Shown here piece by piece: positions 25,807 to 34,306 of a DNA stretch of 64,000 nt. The stretch's first letter is position 1. The number at the start of each line of letters is the position of its first letter. Position numbers and translations under genes: made by a program. The notes under the pieces are model-generated. The model was not told the origin of the DNA and searched no databases. It saw only the letters and a program-made list of their open reading frames with translations. The stretch is from JAUXFS01 sp050329575 (lineage in GTDB: Bacteria; Pseudomonadota; Alphaproteobacteria; Rhodospirillales; Defluviicoccaceae): NCBI GenBank assembly GCA_050329575.1, contig JBHJOP010000041.1:23710-87709 (forward strand). The letters run 5' to 3'.

Positions 25807-27126
25807 CTACCCCGTTCGCCCCGCGCGGCGGCGCGCGAACCGGGCGGCGTTGGCGGCGGCGAGCCGCACCGTGACGTGCACCGCCTCGTCCTCGTCGCGG
25901 CGCGCGACCACCTCGCCGTGGTCGTAGAGCCAGGCCAGCGACGCGCCGTCGTCGACCGCCAGCGACACTTCGAGGGTCTGCATCGCCGCCCCCAGGCGGT
26001 CGTCGAGCACCGCGAGCAGCACCTTGCAGCCCTCGCCGCTGCGCGCCGACAGCGGCACCCGCGGCGTGTTGCTGCGGGCTGCCTGACCGGCGAGGGCGCG
26101 CTGCTCGTCGGTGGTCATCAGGTCGATCTTGTTGAGCGCCTCGATCAGCCCCTGCTCGACCGTCGCCTCGAGCCCGAGGCCGCGCAGCACCGCCAGCACG
26201 TCCTCCTTCTGCTGGTCGCTGTCGGGGCGGGAGATGTCACGGACATGGACCAGCAGGTCGGCCTCGGTCACCTCCTCGAGCGTGGCGTGGAAGGCTTCGA
26301 CCAGTTCGTGCGGCAGATCGGAGATGAAGCCGACCGTGTCTGACAGGATCGCCGTCCGCCCCGACGGCAGCGCGAGTGCCCGCATCGTCGGATCGAGCGT
26401 GGCGAACAGCTGGTCACGGGCATCGACGCTCGCCTCGGTCAGCCGGTTGAACAGGGTCGACTTGCCGGCGTTGGTGTAGCCGACCAGCGCGACCACCGGG
26501 TACGGCACCCGGCGGCGGGCGACCCGGTGCAGGGCGCGGGTGCGTTTGACCTGGGCGAGGTCGCGGCGCAAGCGCGTGATCCGCTCGCCGATCAGGCGCC
26601 GGTCGGTCTCGATCTGCGCCTCGCCGGGGCCGCCCATGAAGCCGAAGCCGCCACGCTGCCGCTCGAGGTGGGTCCAGCTGCGGACCAGCCGGCTGCGCTG
26701 GTAGACGAGGGCGGCGAGTTCGACCTGCAGGCGGCCCTCGGCGGTGCGCGCCCGCGCCCCGAAGATCTCCAGGATCACCCCCGTGCGGTCGATCACCTTG
26801 CAGCGCCAGGCCCGTTCGAGGTTGCGCTGCTGCACCGGGGTGAGCGCCGAGTCGACGATAGCGACATCGATCGGCGGGCGAGCGTCGCCGTCGTCCCGGA
26901 GCGTCAGCCCCCCCAGCCGTTCGACCGTGCCAGTGCCAAACAGGGTCGACGGTCGCGCCGTCGGCACCGCCACCGTTTCGGCGTGCACCACCGCGAGGCC
27001 AATCGCCTGCGCGAGGCCCACCGCCTCCTCCAGCCGGTCGGCTGGCGCCCGCCCGCCCTGCGCTTCGCCCTTCAGCCGCGGATGGACGACGATGCAGCGT
27101 TCGCTGCCCTGTCCCTCAGCGCCCAC
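25807..27126 (-). CDS. hflX: ribosome-associated GTPase HflX
   Basis: 439 residues from a GTG at 27126. An N-terminal nucleotide-binding domain with FGTGTVERL and LTPVQQRNLE, a coiled-coil linker containing GGFGFMGGPGEAQIETDRR, then the G domain: LVGYTNAGKSTLFN (G1), DTVGFISDLPHELV (G3, with the hydrophobic residue replacing Gln) and NKID (G4). HflX binds the large ribosomal subunit and splits stalled or heat-damaged ribosomes. Directly after hfq (30 bases), the conserved hfq-hflX pair. Confidence 0.96.
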   Translation of the reverse strand: MGAEGQGSERCIVVHPRLKGEAQGGRAPADRLEEAVGLAQAIGLAVVHAETVAVPTARPSTLFGTGTVERLGGLTLRDDGDARPPIDVAIVDSALTPVQQRNLERAWRCKVIDRTGVILEIFGARARTAEGRLQVELAALVYQRSRLVRSWTHLERQRGGFGFMGGPGEAQIETDRRLIGERITRLRRDLAQVKRTRALHRVARRRVPYPVVALVGYTNAGKSTLFNRLTEASVDARDQLFATLDPTMRALALPSGRTAILSDTVGFISDLPHELVEAFHATLEEVTEADLLVHVRDISRPDSDQQKEDVLAVLRGLGLEATVEQGLIEALNKIDLMTTDEQRALAGQAARSNTPRVPLSARSGEGCKVLLAVLDDRLGAAMQTLEVSLAVDDGASLAWLYDHGEVVARRDEDEAVHVTVRLAAANAARFARRRAGRTG

Positions 27127-27156
27127 GCCTGCCCCCGCAGTCGAAGCGCGCCCGGC

Positions 27157-27408
27157 CTATGGCGCGGCCGCCTCCTTCTCGGGCTCGAACAGCTGGATCG
27201 GGATCGATGGCATCACCGTCGAGATCGCATGCTTGTAGACCAGCTGGGTGTGCCCGTCCCGCCGCAACAGCACCGAGAACTGGTCGAACCACGTGACGAT
27301 TCCCTGCAGTTTGACGCCGTTGACGAGGAAGATCGTGACCGGTGTCTTGTTTTTCCGAATGTGATTGAGGAACACGTCCTGTACGTTCTGGGATTTCTCC
27401 GCGGACAT
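27157..27408 (-). CDS. hfq: RNA chaperone Hfq
   Basis: 83 residues. Sm1 motif (FLVNGVKLQGIVTWFDQFSVLL) and Sm2 motif (LVYKHAISTVMP) are intact, with the N-terminal QNVQDVFLN helix that contacts the sRNA 3' end on the proximal face. A short acidic C-terminal tail is usual for alphaproteobacteria. Acts as a hexamer in sRNA-mRNA pairing. The 161-base gap before it may hold its own promoter. Confidence 0.98.
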   Translation of the reverse strand: MSAEKSQNVQDVFLNHIRKNKTPVTIFLVNGVKLQGIVTWFDQFSVLLRRDGHTQLVYKHAISTVMPSIPIQLFEPEKEAAAP

Positions 27409-27569
27409 CAGGTCTCACCCTTTCCTTTATCGTTCACCAGGGCGGTTTCTATTCGGAGTAGCCCGTTGCCGGTCCATACCTGCCGTCGCGGCCAGTTGGT
27501 TCTCGACGATTCACCGCGGTTCCCCCTCCGGCGACGGCGGACGGACCGTCTGCCCCATGGGTTGAAAGC

Positions 27570-28259
27570 TTACAGGCTCCTGAGCACCATTGAAAGCGTC
27601 ATACAGCCGTCGACGTAAAGAGCCGGCGGATGGGCGGCGAACTCCCCGGGGGCCGGCGGCTGGTCGCGCGCCAGGACCGGCACGCAGCCGGCGTTGGTCG
27701 CGCATTCGAGATCGATGTCGGCGTCGCCGACGAACCAAACCGCGTCCCCCGGGACGGCGCCGCTGCCGTCCAGGGCCAGCGCCACCGGGTCCACCGCCGG
27801 TTTGTCGCGGGCGGCGTCGAACGCGCCGACGACGCGGCCGAACCAGCGGTCCCAGCCGAGCCTGGCCGCCTCCGCCCGCAGGTACGAGCCCTTCTTGTTG
27901 CTGACCACCGCCAAGTAGAACCCGGCGGCGTGCAGCTCGGCCAGCATCGCGCCCGCCCCCGGCAACGGCGTCAGGGTCTCCAGGTGACGGGCGGCGAAGC
28001 GGGCGTAGAACACCTCGCCCGCCTCCTGCCAACGATCGCCGAACAGGGCGGGATAGCTGTCGCGCATCGAGCCGCGCACCCGCTGCCGCGTCTCGTCGAG
28101 GGTCCACGGCGCCAGACCGAAGGCGGTCAGGGTGTGGTTCTGGGCGTCGTGGATGGCGAGCCAGCTGTCGATCAGGGTGTTGTCCCAGTCGAAGATCACC
28201 GCCTGCGGCCGAGCGAGGGCGGCGCCAGGGGCCGGAATCGCCGGTCGGTGCCGGGTCAC
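27570..28259 (-). CDS. HAD-superfamily phosphatase (phosphoglycolate-phosphatase-like)
   Basis: 229 residues. HAD motifs: I in FDWDNTLIDS (nucleophile Asp plus Asp+2), II in VVSNKKG (Ser), III at DKPAVDP (Lys) and IV in FVGDADIDLECA (Asp residues). A helical cap lies between I and II (C1 type), as in Gph. Hydrolyses a small phosphate ester; the substrate is not predictable. It overlaps the 3' end of the aminotransferase gene by 4 bases and is therefore cotranscribed, an insertion into the otherwise conserved trkA-hfq interval. Confidence 0.88.
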   Translation of the reverse strand: MTRHRPAIPAPGAALARPQAVIFDWDNTLIDSWLAIHDAQNHTLTAFGLAPWTLDETRQRVRGSMRDSYPALFGDRWQEAGEVFYARFAARHLETLTPLPGAGAMLAELHAAGFYLAVVSNKKGSYLRAEAARLGWDRWFGRVVGAFDAARDKPAVDPVALALDGSGAVPGDAVWFVGDADIDLECATNAGCVPVLARDQPPAPGEFAAHPPALYVDGCMTLSMVLRSL

Positions 28260-29125
28260 GGCCGCCCCGCCCGCGGTCGGACGAAGTGTTCGGCGTAGCG
28301 GTCGAGAAGCCGTTCGGTCAGCGGTCCGATGCCGCCGCCGCCGATGGTCGCGTCATCGATCCGCACCACCGGCCGCAGGGTGGTGGTGGTGCCGGTGACG
28401 AACGCCTCGGCGGCGGCCTTTGCCTCGCCGACGGTGAACGGCCGCTCGACGATGGCGATCCCCTGCTCGGCGGCGATCGCGAGCACCACCCGTCGGGTGA
28501 TCCCGTCGAGAATGGCGGGACCGGCCTCGCGGGTCACCAGGTCGCCCCGGCGGGTGACGATCCAGGCGTTGGTCGACGTGCCCTCGGTGACGGTACCGTC
28601 GGCGCCGACCATCCACGCCTCGTAGGCGCCGGCGTCGACCGCCTGCTGCTTGCCGAGGACGTTGGCGAGCAGTCCGATCGACTTGACGTCGCAACGCCGC
28701 CATCGCAGGTCGGGAATGGTGATCACCGCCACCCCCTGGCGCGCGGCGGCGCGCTCGAACGGCGGCAGCGGGCGCGCCGTCACCACCAGCGAGGGCCTCA
28801 GCCCCGCCGGGATGGCATGGCCGCGCGGCGCGACGCCGCGGGTGATCTGGATGTAGGCCATGCCACTGCCGGCGATCCGGTTGCGGCGGATCACCTCGGC
28901 GACGATCATTGCCAGCGCCCGCCGACCGACCGGCCAATCGATCCCCAGTGCGGCCAGCGACCGCTGGAGACGGGCGAAGTGCGGCTCGACGTCCACCGGC
29001 CGGCCGCCCTGCACGGCAATCACCTCGTAGACGCCGTCGGCGAACTGGTAGCCGCGGTCGTCGATCGAGACGGCGGCATCGCCATGCCCGAGGTAGCGTC
29101 CGTTGACGTAAGCGATCCGGCCCAT
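28256..29125 (-). CDS. D-amino-acid aminotransferase (class IV PLP enzyme)
   Basis: 289 residues from the ATG at 29125. Class IV aminotransferase fold: VNGRYL..ADGVYEV N-terminus, PLP-binding Lys in RCDVKSIGLL, and TEGTSTNAWIV plus TGTTTTLRPV that hold the cofactor phosphate. The DVKSIGLLANVL context and the absence of the branched-chain-type arginine cluster favour D-alanine aminotransferase over IlvE, but specificity needs assay. It would provide D-glutamate or D-alanine for peptidoglycan, or degrade D-amino acids. 14 bases after trkA. Confidence 0.87.
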   Translation of the reverse strand: MGRIAYVNGRYLGHGDAAVSIDDRGYQFADGVYEVIAVQGGRPVDVEPHFARLQRSLAALGIDWPVGRRALAMIVAEVIRRNRIAGSGMAYIQITRGVAPRGHAIPAGLRPSLVVTARPLPPFERAAARQGVAVITIPDLRWRRCDVKSIGLLANVLGKQQAVDAGAYEAWMVGADGTVTEGTSTNAWIVTRRGDLVTREAGPAILDGITRRVVLAIAAEQGIAIVERPFTVGEAKAAAEAFVTGTTTTLRPVVRIDDATIGGGGIGPLTERLLDRYAEHFVRPRAGRP

Positions 29126-29139
29126 GGTGACCCGCGTCC

Positions 29140-30516
29140 CTAGAAGTATTCGAGCCGCACCGAGAACAGCTTCTCGACCTTGCGCACCGCGTCCGCCGTC
29201 GCGAACAGGACGACGCGGTCCTTGTCCTGGACGATCGTCGTTCCGCGCGGACTGATCACCTTGCCGGCCCGCACGATGGCGCCGATCATGACCCCGGCAG
29301 GCAGCTTCACCTCCTTCAGCGGCGCGCCGACGAGACCGGAGGTTTCGAGCGCCTCGGCCTCGATCAGCTCGCCGAACCCCTCCCGCAGGGTGTGGACCGA
29401 ATAGATATGGCCGCGTCGCACGTGCTGCAGGATGGTCGACGCGGTAATGCTGCGCGGACTGACGATCACGTCGATGCCGAGGGTGGTGATCAGCGGCTCG
29501 TAGGTGGACTTGTTGAGCAGGGTAATCGCCCGCTTCGCGCCGTGCCTCTTCGCCAACAGCGAGGCGAGGATGTTGGTCTCGTCGTCGTCGGTGATCACCA
29601 CCACGGTATCGGTCGCCGAGACGTTGGCCTCCTCGAGGATATCCGGGTCGAGCACGTCGCCGTTCAGAACCACGGTCCCACTCAGAATGCTGGCGACGAC
29701 CGCCGCGCGCTCGGCATTGGCTTCGACGATCTTGACGCTGATGTAAGGATGGTCGCGCTCGATCTCCTGTGCCAGCAACACCGCGATGTTGCCGCCACCG
29801 CAGATCAGCAGCCGTTTCGCCTCCGGCTCCTCGTGGCCGAAGGCGGTCATGGCGCGGGACAACTGGTCGCTCTCGATGACGAAGTAGACGTCGTCGCCGA
29901 CCATCATCTGTTCGTTGCTGGTCAGCTTGATCGGCCGGTTTTCGCGCAGCAGGCCGACGATGACGATGTTGAGCTCCGGAAACAGCTGGGTCAGCTGCTT
30001 GATCGGGGTGTTGATCAGCGGGCAATTGGCGTCGCAGCGCACGCCGAGCAGCCGCACCTTGTCGTCGGCGAGCGGGATCATCTCGAAGGCCCCGGGGACC
30101 CGCAACCGGCGGGAGATCGCCTTGGCAACCTCCACTTCCGGCGAGATGATGACGTCGATCGGCATGTGCTCGCGGGAGAACAGGCTCGACCACGCGGGAT
30201 CCAGGTAGCTCTGATGGCGCACCCGGGCGATCTTGATCGGCACGTCGAACAGCGAGTGGGCGACCTGGCAGGCCACCATGTTGACCTCGTCCATGGGGGT
30301 GACGGCGATGATCATGTCGGCGTCGGCGGTGCCGGCCCGCTCCAGCACGTCCGGCCTGGAGGCATGGCCGACGATCCCCTGGGCGTCGAGACTGTCGTTG
30401 ACCCGGCGAATCAGGTCCGGCGAGGTGTCGACGACGGTGACGTCGTTGTTCTCCAAGGAGAGATGGCGCGCGATGTTGAATCCGACCTGACCGGCACCGC
30501 AGATGATGATCTTCAT
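29140..30516 (-). CDS. trkA: Trk system potassium uptake protein TrkA
   Basis: 458 residues, a duplicated KTN/RCK protein: first NAD-binding domain IICGAGQVGFNIARHL, a TrkA-C domain, a second Rossmann domain LLICGGGNIAVLLAQEIE and a second TrkA-C domain. It is the peripheral regulatory subunit that gates the TrkG/H potassium channel. The transporter subunit is not in the window. Lies 48 bases after ntrX, the usual alphaproteobacterial arrangement. Confidence 0.96.
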   Translation of the reverse strand: MKIIICGAGQVGFNIARHLSLENNDVTVVDTSPDLIRRVNDSLDAQGIVGHASRPDVLERAGTADADMIIAVTPMDEVNMVACQVAHSLFDVPIKIARVRHQSYLDPAWSSLFSREHMPIDVIISPEVEVAKAISRRLRVPGAFEMIPLADDKVRLLGVRCDANCPLINTPIKQLTQLFPELNIVIVGLLRENRPIKLTSNEQMMVGDDVYFVIESDQLSRAMTAFGHEEPEAKRLLICGGGNIAVLLAQEIERDHPYISVKIVEANAERAAVVASILSGTVVLNGDVLDPDILEEANVSATDTVVVITDDDETNILASLLAKRHGAKRAITLLNKSTYEPLITTLGIDVIVSPRSITASTILQHVRRGHIYSVHTLREGFGELIEAEALETSGLVGAPLKEVKLPAGVMIGAIVRAGKVISPRGTTIVQDKDRVVLFATADAVRKVEKLFSVRLEYF

Positions 30517-30564
30517 GATGGTGGGCGAGCGTCCGGGTTCGGTCGTGAAGGGGCGTGTTAGAAC

Positions 30565-31992
30565 CTAGTCTCCCGGCATCCGCTGCTTCTCGTCGGCCTG
30601 GATACCGAGCGACTTCAGCTTGCGGTGGAGGGCCGACCGCTCCATGCCGACGAACGCCGCCGTCCGCGAAATGTTGCCGCCGAAGCGCGTGACCTGCGCG
30701 AGCAGGTATTCGCGCTCGAAGATCTCCCGAGCGTCCCGTAACGGCAGGCCCATGATCTCCATGTTTCGGTCGGCGGGGCGGGTGGCCGTGAGTTTGGCGT
30801 CGAAGTCGGCCGGCAGCATGTCGGCGCGAATGGGATCGTCGGGGCCGCCGGGAGCCATGATCATCACCCACTCGACGATGTTGCGTAGCTCGCGAACATT
30901 ACCGGGCCAGTCGCCGGCCTGCAACGCCGCCATCGCATCCTCGCTAAAGGAGCGCGGCCGCTGGCCGGCGGCGGCGGCGGCCCGCTCCATGAAGTAACGG
31001 GCGAGCAGCGGTACGTCCTCCCGCCGCTCGCGCAGCGACGGTACCCGGATCGGGACCACGTTGAGCCGATAGAACAGGTCCTCGCGAAACCGCCCGGCGC
31101 GGATCTCCTCACCGAGGTCACGGGTGTTGGCGGCGATGACCCGCACGCTGACCTCGACCCGGGTGCTGCCGCCGACGCGCTCGAACTGCTGGTCCTGAAG
31201 CACGCGGACGATCTTGCCCTGCGTCTCGTGCGGCATGTCCGCCACCCCGTCGAGGAGCAGCGTGCCGTTGTGGGCGGCCTCGAAGGTCCCGATCCGGCGC
31301 GCCGGCAAATCGCCGTCGGAGGGACCTTCGACGCCGAACAGCTCCATCTCCATCCGCTCCGGCGCCATCGACGCGCAGTTGAGCACGACGAACGGACCGG
31401 AGGCCCGGCGGGAGTGCAGGTGGAGCATGCGCGCGACGACTTCCTTGCCCGAACCCGGCGGGCCGGTAATCAGCACCCGACTGTTGGTCGGGGCCACCCG
31501 CTCGATGACCTGGCGCAACTGGTTGATGGCCGGCGACTGGCCGATCAGTTCGGTGACGCTTCCGGCTCGCAGGCGAAGTTCCTCGTTCTCCTGCTTCAAC
31601 CGCGCCGCCTCGATCGCCCGCGCGACGATCAAGATCAGCCGATCGGCCTTGAACGGCTTTTCGATGAAGTCGTAGGCGCCGAGCTTGATCGCCTGCACCG
31701 CGACCTCGATCGTGCCGTGGCCGCTCATGATCACCACCGGCAGCGACGGATCGTCCTTCTTGAGCTGTTCGAGCAGCGCCAGGCCGTCGAGGCGGCTGCC
31801 CTGCAACCAGATATCGAGCAGCACCAGTTTCGGACGGCGCACACCGATCGCCGTCAGCGCCGCATCGCTGTCGCGGGCGTCGCGGCACTGGTAGCCTTCG
31901 TCGCTGAGAATGCCGGACACCAGGGTACAGATGTCGGCTTCGTCGTCGACGATCAGGATGTCGAGCCCGGGGGACGGGGCCACGTTAGCCAT
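30565..31992 (-). CDS. ntrX: response regulator NtrX with atypical AAA+ domain
   Basis: 475 residues. N-terminal receiver (phospho-Asp in LVLLDIWLQGS, about residue 57), central AAA+ domain with Walker A GPPGSGKEV (about 180), and a C-terminal Fis-type helix-turn-helix (RTAAFVGMERSALHRKLKSLG). Two expected features are missing: the GAFTGA loop that contacts sigma54 is replaced by a divergent EGPSDGDLPARR stretch, and the Walker B acidic pair reads LLLDGVADM, with Gly (codon 31246-31248) for the usual Glu. Loss of GAFTGA is known for alphaproteobacterial NtrX; loss of the Walker B Glu also argues against ATP-driven sigma54 activation. It likely acts as a plain DNA-binding regulator paired with NtrY. 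Overlaps ntrY by 8 bases. Confidence 0.94.
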   Translation of the reverse strand: MANVAPSPGLDILIVDDEADICTLVSGILSDEGYQCRDARDSDAALTAIGVRRPKLVLLDIWLQGSRLDGLALLEQLKKDDPSLPVVIMSGHGTIEVAVQAIKLGAYDFIEKPFKADRLILIVARAIEAARLKQENEELRLRAGSVTELIGQSPAINQLRQVIERVAPTNSRVLITGPPGSGKEVVARMLHLHSRRASGPFVVLNCASMAPERMEMELFGVEGPSDGDLPARRIGTFEAAHNGTLLLDGVADMPHETQGKIVRVLQDQQFERVGGSTRVEVSVRVIAANTRDLGEEIRAGRFREDLFYRLNVVPIRVPSLRERREDVPLLARYFMERAAAAAGQRPRSFSEDAMAALQAGDWPGNVRELRNIVEWVMIMAPGGPDDPIRADMLPADFDAKLTATRPADRNMEIMGLPLRDAREIFEREYLLAQVTRFGGNISRTAAFVGMERSALHRKLKSLGIQADEKQRMPGD

Positions 31993-34306
31993 GGGTTCGC
32001 ATGTCGGTTACGCGCTCCCTCGAGTAGTCGCGCGCCCGCCCCCTCTCGCCCTCGACCGGCGTCCGGCCGGTGTCGGCGACCTCGACGGTCGAATAGAACA
32101 CCAGGGAAATGCGCGCCCCGCCGCCCTCTCGGTCCTCCAGGACGAGATCTCCGTTGTGGTCCTCCATGATCTTCTTCACGATCGCCAAGCCGAGACCGGT
32201 TCCCTTGCTGCGCGTGGTCACATAAGGCTCGGTCAGGCGATCGCGGTCCTCGTCGGGTAATCCCTTCCCGTTGTCTTCGATGACGATGCGGATGCGTTTC
32301 AGCCCGCCGTCGTCGTCCTCCTGCCGCAACTCGACGCCGATCCGGCCCGGTGGCACACCCCCCTCGCCCTCGGCGACCCGTCCGGCGATCGCCTCGGCGG
32401 CGTTCTTGAGGACATTGGTCATGGCCTGCGAGATCTGCCGGCTGTCACAACGAAGACTCACAGGCTCCGCGGGGAGAATAACCTGGAAGTCGATATCTGC
32501 AACCCGGTTGCGTTCGAGGAACACGGCTTCTTGAACGAGGCCGGAGAGGTTCTCCGTCTTCAGATCCGGCCGCGGCATGCGCGCGAACGACGAGAACTCG
32601 TCGACCATCCGCCCGATGTCCTCGACCTGACGGACGATCGTGTCCGTGCACGCGGCGAAGGTCTCCGGATCTGATTTGATCTCCTTGAGATACTTCCTCT
32701 TGAGGCGCTCCGACGCGAGTTGGATGGGGGTGAGCGGGTTCTTGATCTCATGGGCGATCCGTCGTGCGACGTCGGCCCACGCCGCGGTGCGCTGCGCGGA
32801 GACCAGCGCCGTCACGTCGTCGAAGGTGACGACGTAGCCGATCACGTCTTCGTCCAGTCGTTCGGCGACGGTGCGCACCATCAGCGTTCGCGGTCGACCG
32901 TCGCGCATCAGTCTGACCTCGGCCTCGAACTGCCGATCGGGCCGTGCCGTGGCGTCAGCCAGCAGCGCGGCCATCTCGGGAACCACCTCCACCAGCGGCA
33001 TGCCGACAGCCTGTTCGAGATCGCAATCGAGCAGTTCCGAGGCCGAGCGATTGGGGAGGTTGATCAGCGCATTACTGTCGAGGCCGATCACGCCGGCGGA
33101 TACGCCGCTGAGCACCGTCTCGGTGAAACGGCGGCGTTGGTCGAGATCCCGATTGGCTAGGATCAGCCCCTCGCGCTGGCTCTGCAGCTGGTTGGTCATG
33201 CGATTGAAGGCGCGACCCAGCATGCCGACCTCGTCGACGGATGTCGAGGGATTGACCCGCACCGAGAGATCACCCCGCCGGACCCGCTCGGCCGCCGCCA
33301 CCAGGGCGCTCACCGGCCTGGAGATCTGGGTCGCCAGGGTCAGTCCGATCCACACCGCGGCGAGCAGGAGCAGCACGGCGACGACGACGAAGATCATCAT
33401 GAAGGTGACGAGGATCCCCCCGCGCCGTTCCTCCAGTTGTTGATACTGCGCCACCGCCCATTCGGTCTGCGTCAGGTGCTCGAGAACCTCGGGATGGATG
33501 AAACGCCCGACCACCAGGTAGGCGTCGACGAAGCGGTTCAGGCGCACGACGGCCCGCACCCGGTCCTCCCGCTCCCCGGTTAGGATCACGATCTCCCCCT
33601 GGGCGGCCTGCTCGATCGCCCGCAGCGGGACGAGATCGAACCCGAGGGTGAAGCTGAACGGCGATCGCGCCATCACCCGCCCGCTGCCGTCGACGACGAC
33701 CGCCTCGGACAACGACCGCAGGCTGGCCTGCGCCGAAAGCCGCTGGCTGAACACGGTCGGATCGAGCATCAGCACGGGAGCCTCGCGGTTGATGTCGTTG
33801 GCCATCGCGAAGGCATCGGCGCGGATGCTCTGCCGATGCTCCTCAAGGTAGGCATGGGCCACCGCGTTGGAGGCCTCGATCGCGGTCCGCACCCGCTCGC
33901 TGAACCAGTACTGGATGCCGAAGTTCAGGAACAGGGCCGAGAACACCGCGACCAGAATGGCAGGCGTCACCGCGACCAGGCCGAACAGCAGCACCAGCCG
34001 CATGTGCAAGCCCGATCCGGCCAGTCCCCGCCGCCGCTCCGCCCACACCTTGACGAGGTGCAGGACGACCATCAGCCCGAGCAGCAGCAGCAGAACCCCG
34101 TCGAGGACGAGAAGGAGAACGACGACGACCGGGTTGGGACGGAAGTCGGTGTGACCGGTCGCATAGAGGAGTGTGGCGACGCCGGAGGCGACCGCCGCGA
34201 TCACCAGCGCCAACGCGAGTTTCCGCTCGAGATCCACCCGCCGCGACCACGCCCGGAAGCGATCGAGCATCAGCTGCATGGTCGGCAGAGTGGCCGCCAC
34301 GGTCAT
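31985..34306 (-). CDS. ntrY: sensor histidine kinase NtrY
   Basis: 773 residues. Three or four N-terminal membrane helices (about 25-150), a periplasmic segment, a further helix (about 290-325), HAMP domain (ISRPVSALVAAAERVRRGDLS), PAS domain (about 390-500), HisKA with phospho-His in VARRIAHEIKNPLTPIQLA, and a HATPase domain with N, G1 (DNGKGLP) and G2 (GTGLGLAI) boxes. The NtrYX pair controls nitrogen or redox/envelope responses in alphaproteobacteria. Start overlaps the ntrC stop (4 bases). Confidence 0.96.
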   Translation of the reverse strand: MTVAATLPTMQLMLDRFRAWSRRVDLERKLALALVIAAVASGVATLLYATGHTDFRPNPVVVVLLLVLDGVLLLLLGLMVVLHLVKVWAERRRGLAGSGLHMRLVLLFGLVAVTPAILVAVFSALFLNFGIQYWFSERVRTAIEASNAVAHAYLEEHRQSIRADAFAMANDINREAPVLMLDPTVFSQRLSAQASLRSLSEAVVVDGSGRVMARSPFSFTLGFDLVPLRAIEQAAQGEIVILTGEREDRVRAVVRLNRFVDAYLVVGRFIHPEVLEHLTQTEWAVAQYQQLEERRGGILVTFMMIFVVVAVLLLLAAVWIGLTLATQISRPVSALVAAAERVRRGDLSVRVNPSTSVDEVGMLGRAFNRMTNQLQSQREGLILANRDLDQRRRFTETVLSGVSAGVIGLDSNALINLPNRSASELLDCDLEQAVGMPLVEVVPEMAALLADATARPDRQFEAEVRLMRDGRPRTLMVRTVAERLDEDVIGYVVTFDDVTALVSAQRTAAWADVARRIAHEIKNPLTPIQLASERLKRKYLKEIKSDPETFAACTDTIVRQVEDIGRMVDEFSSFARMPRPDLKTENLSGLVQEAVFLERNRVADIDFQVILPAEPVSLRCDSRQISQAMTNVLKNAAEAIAGRVAEGEGGVPPGRIGVELRQEDDDGGLKRIRIVIEDNGKGLPDEDRDRLTEPYVTTRSKGTGLGLAIVKKIMEDHNGDLVLEDREGGGARISLVFYSTVEVADTGRTPVEGERGRARDYSRERVTDMRTHG

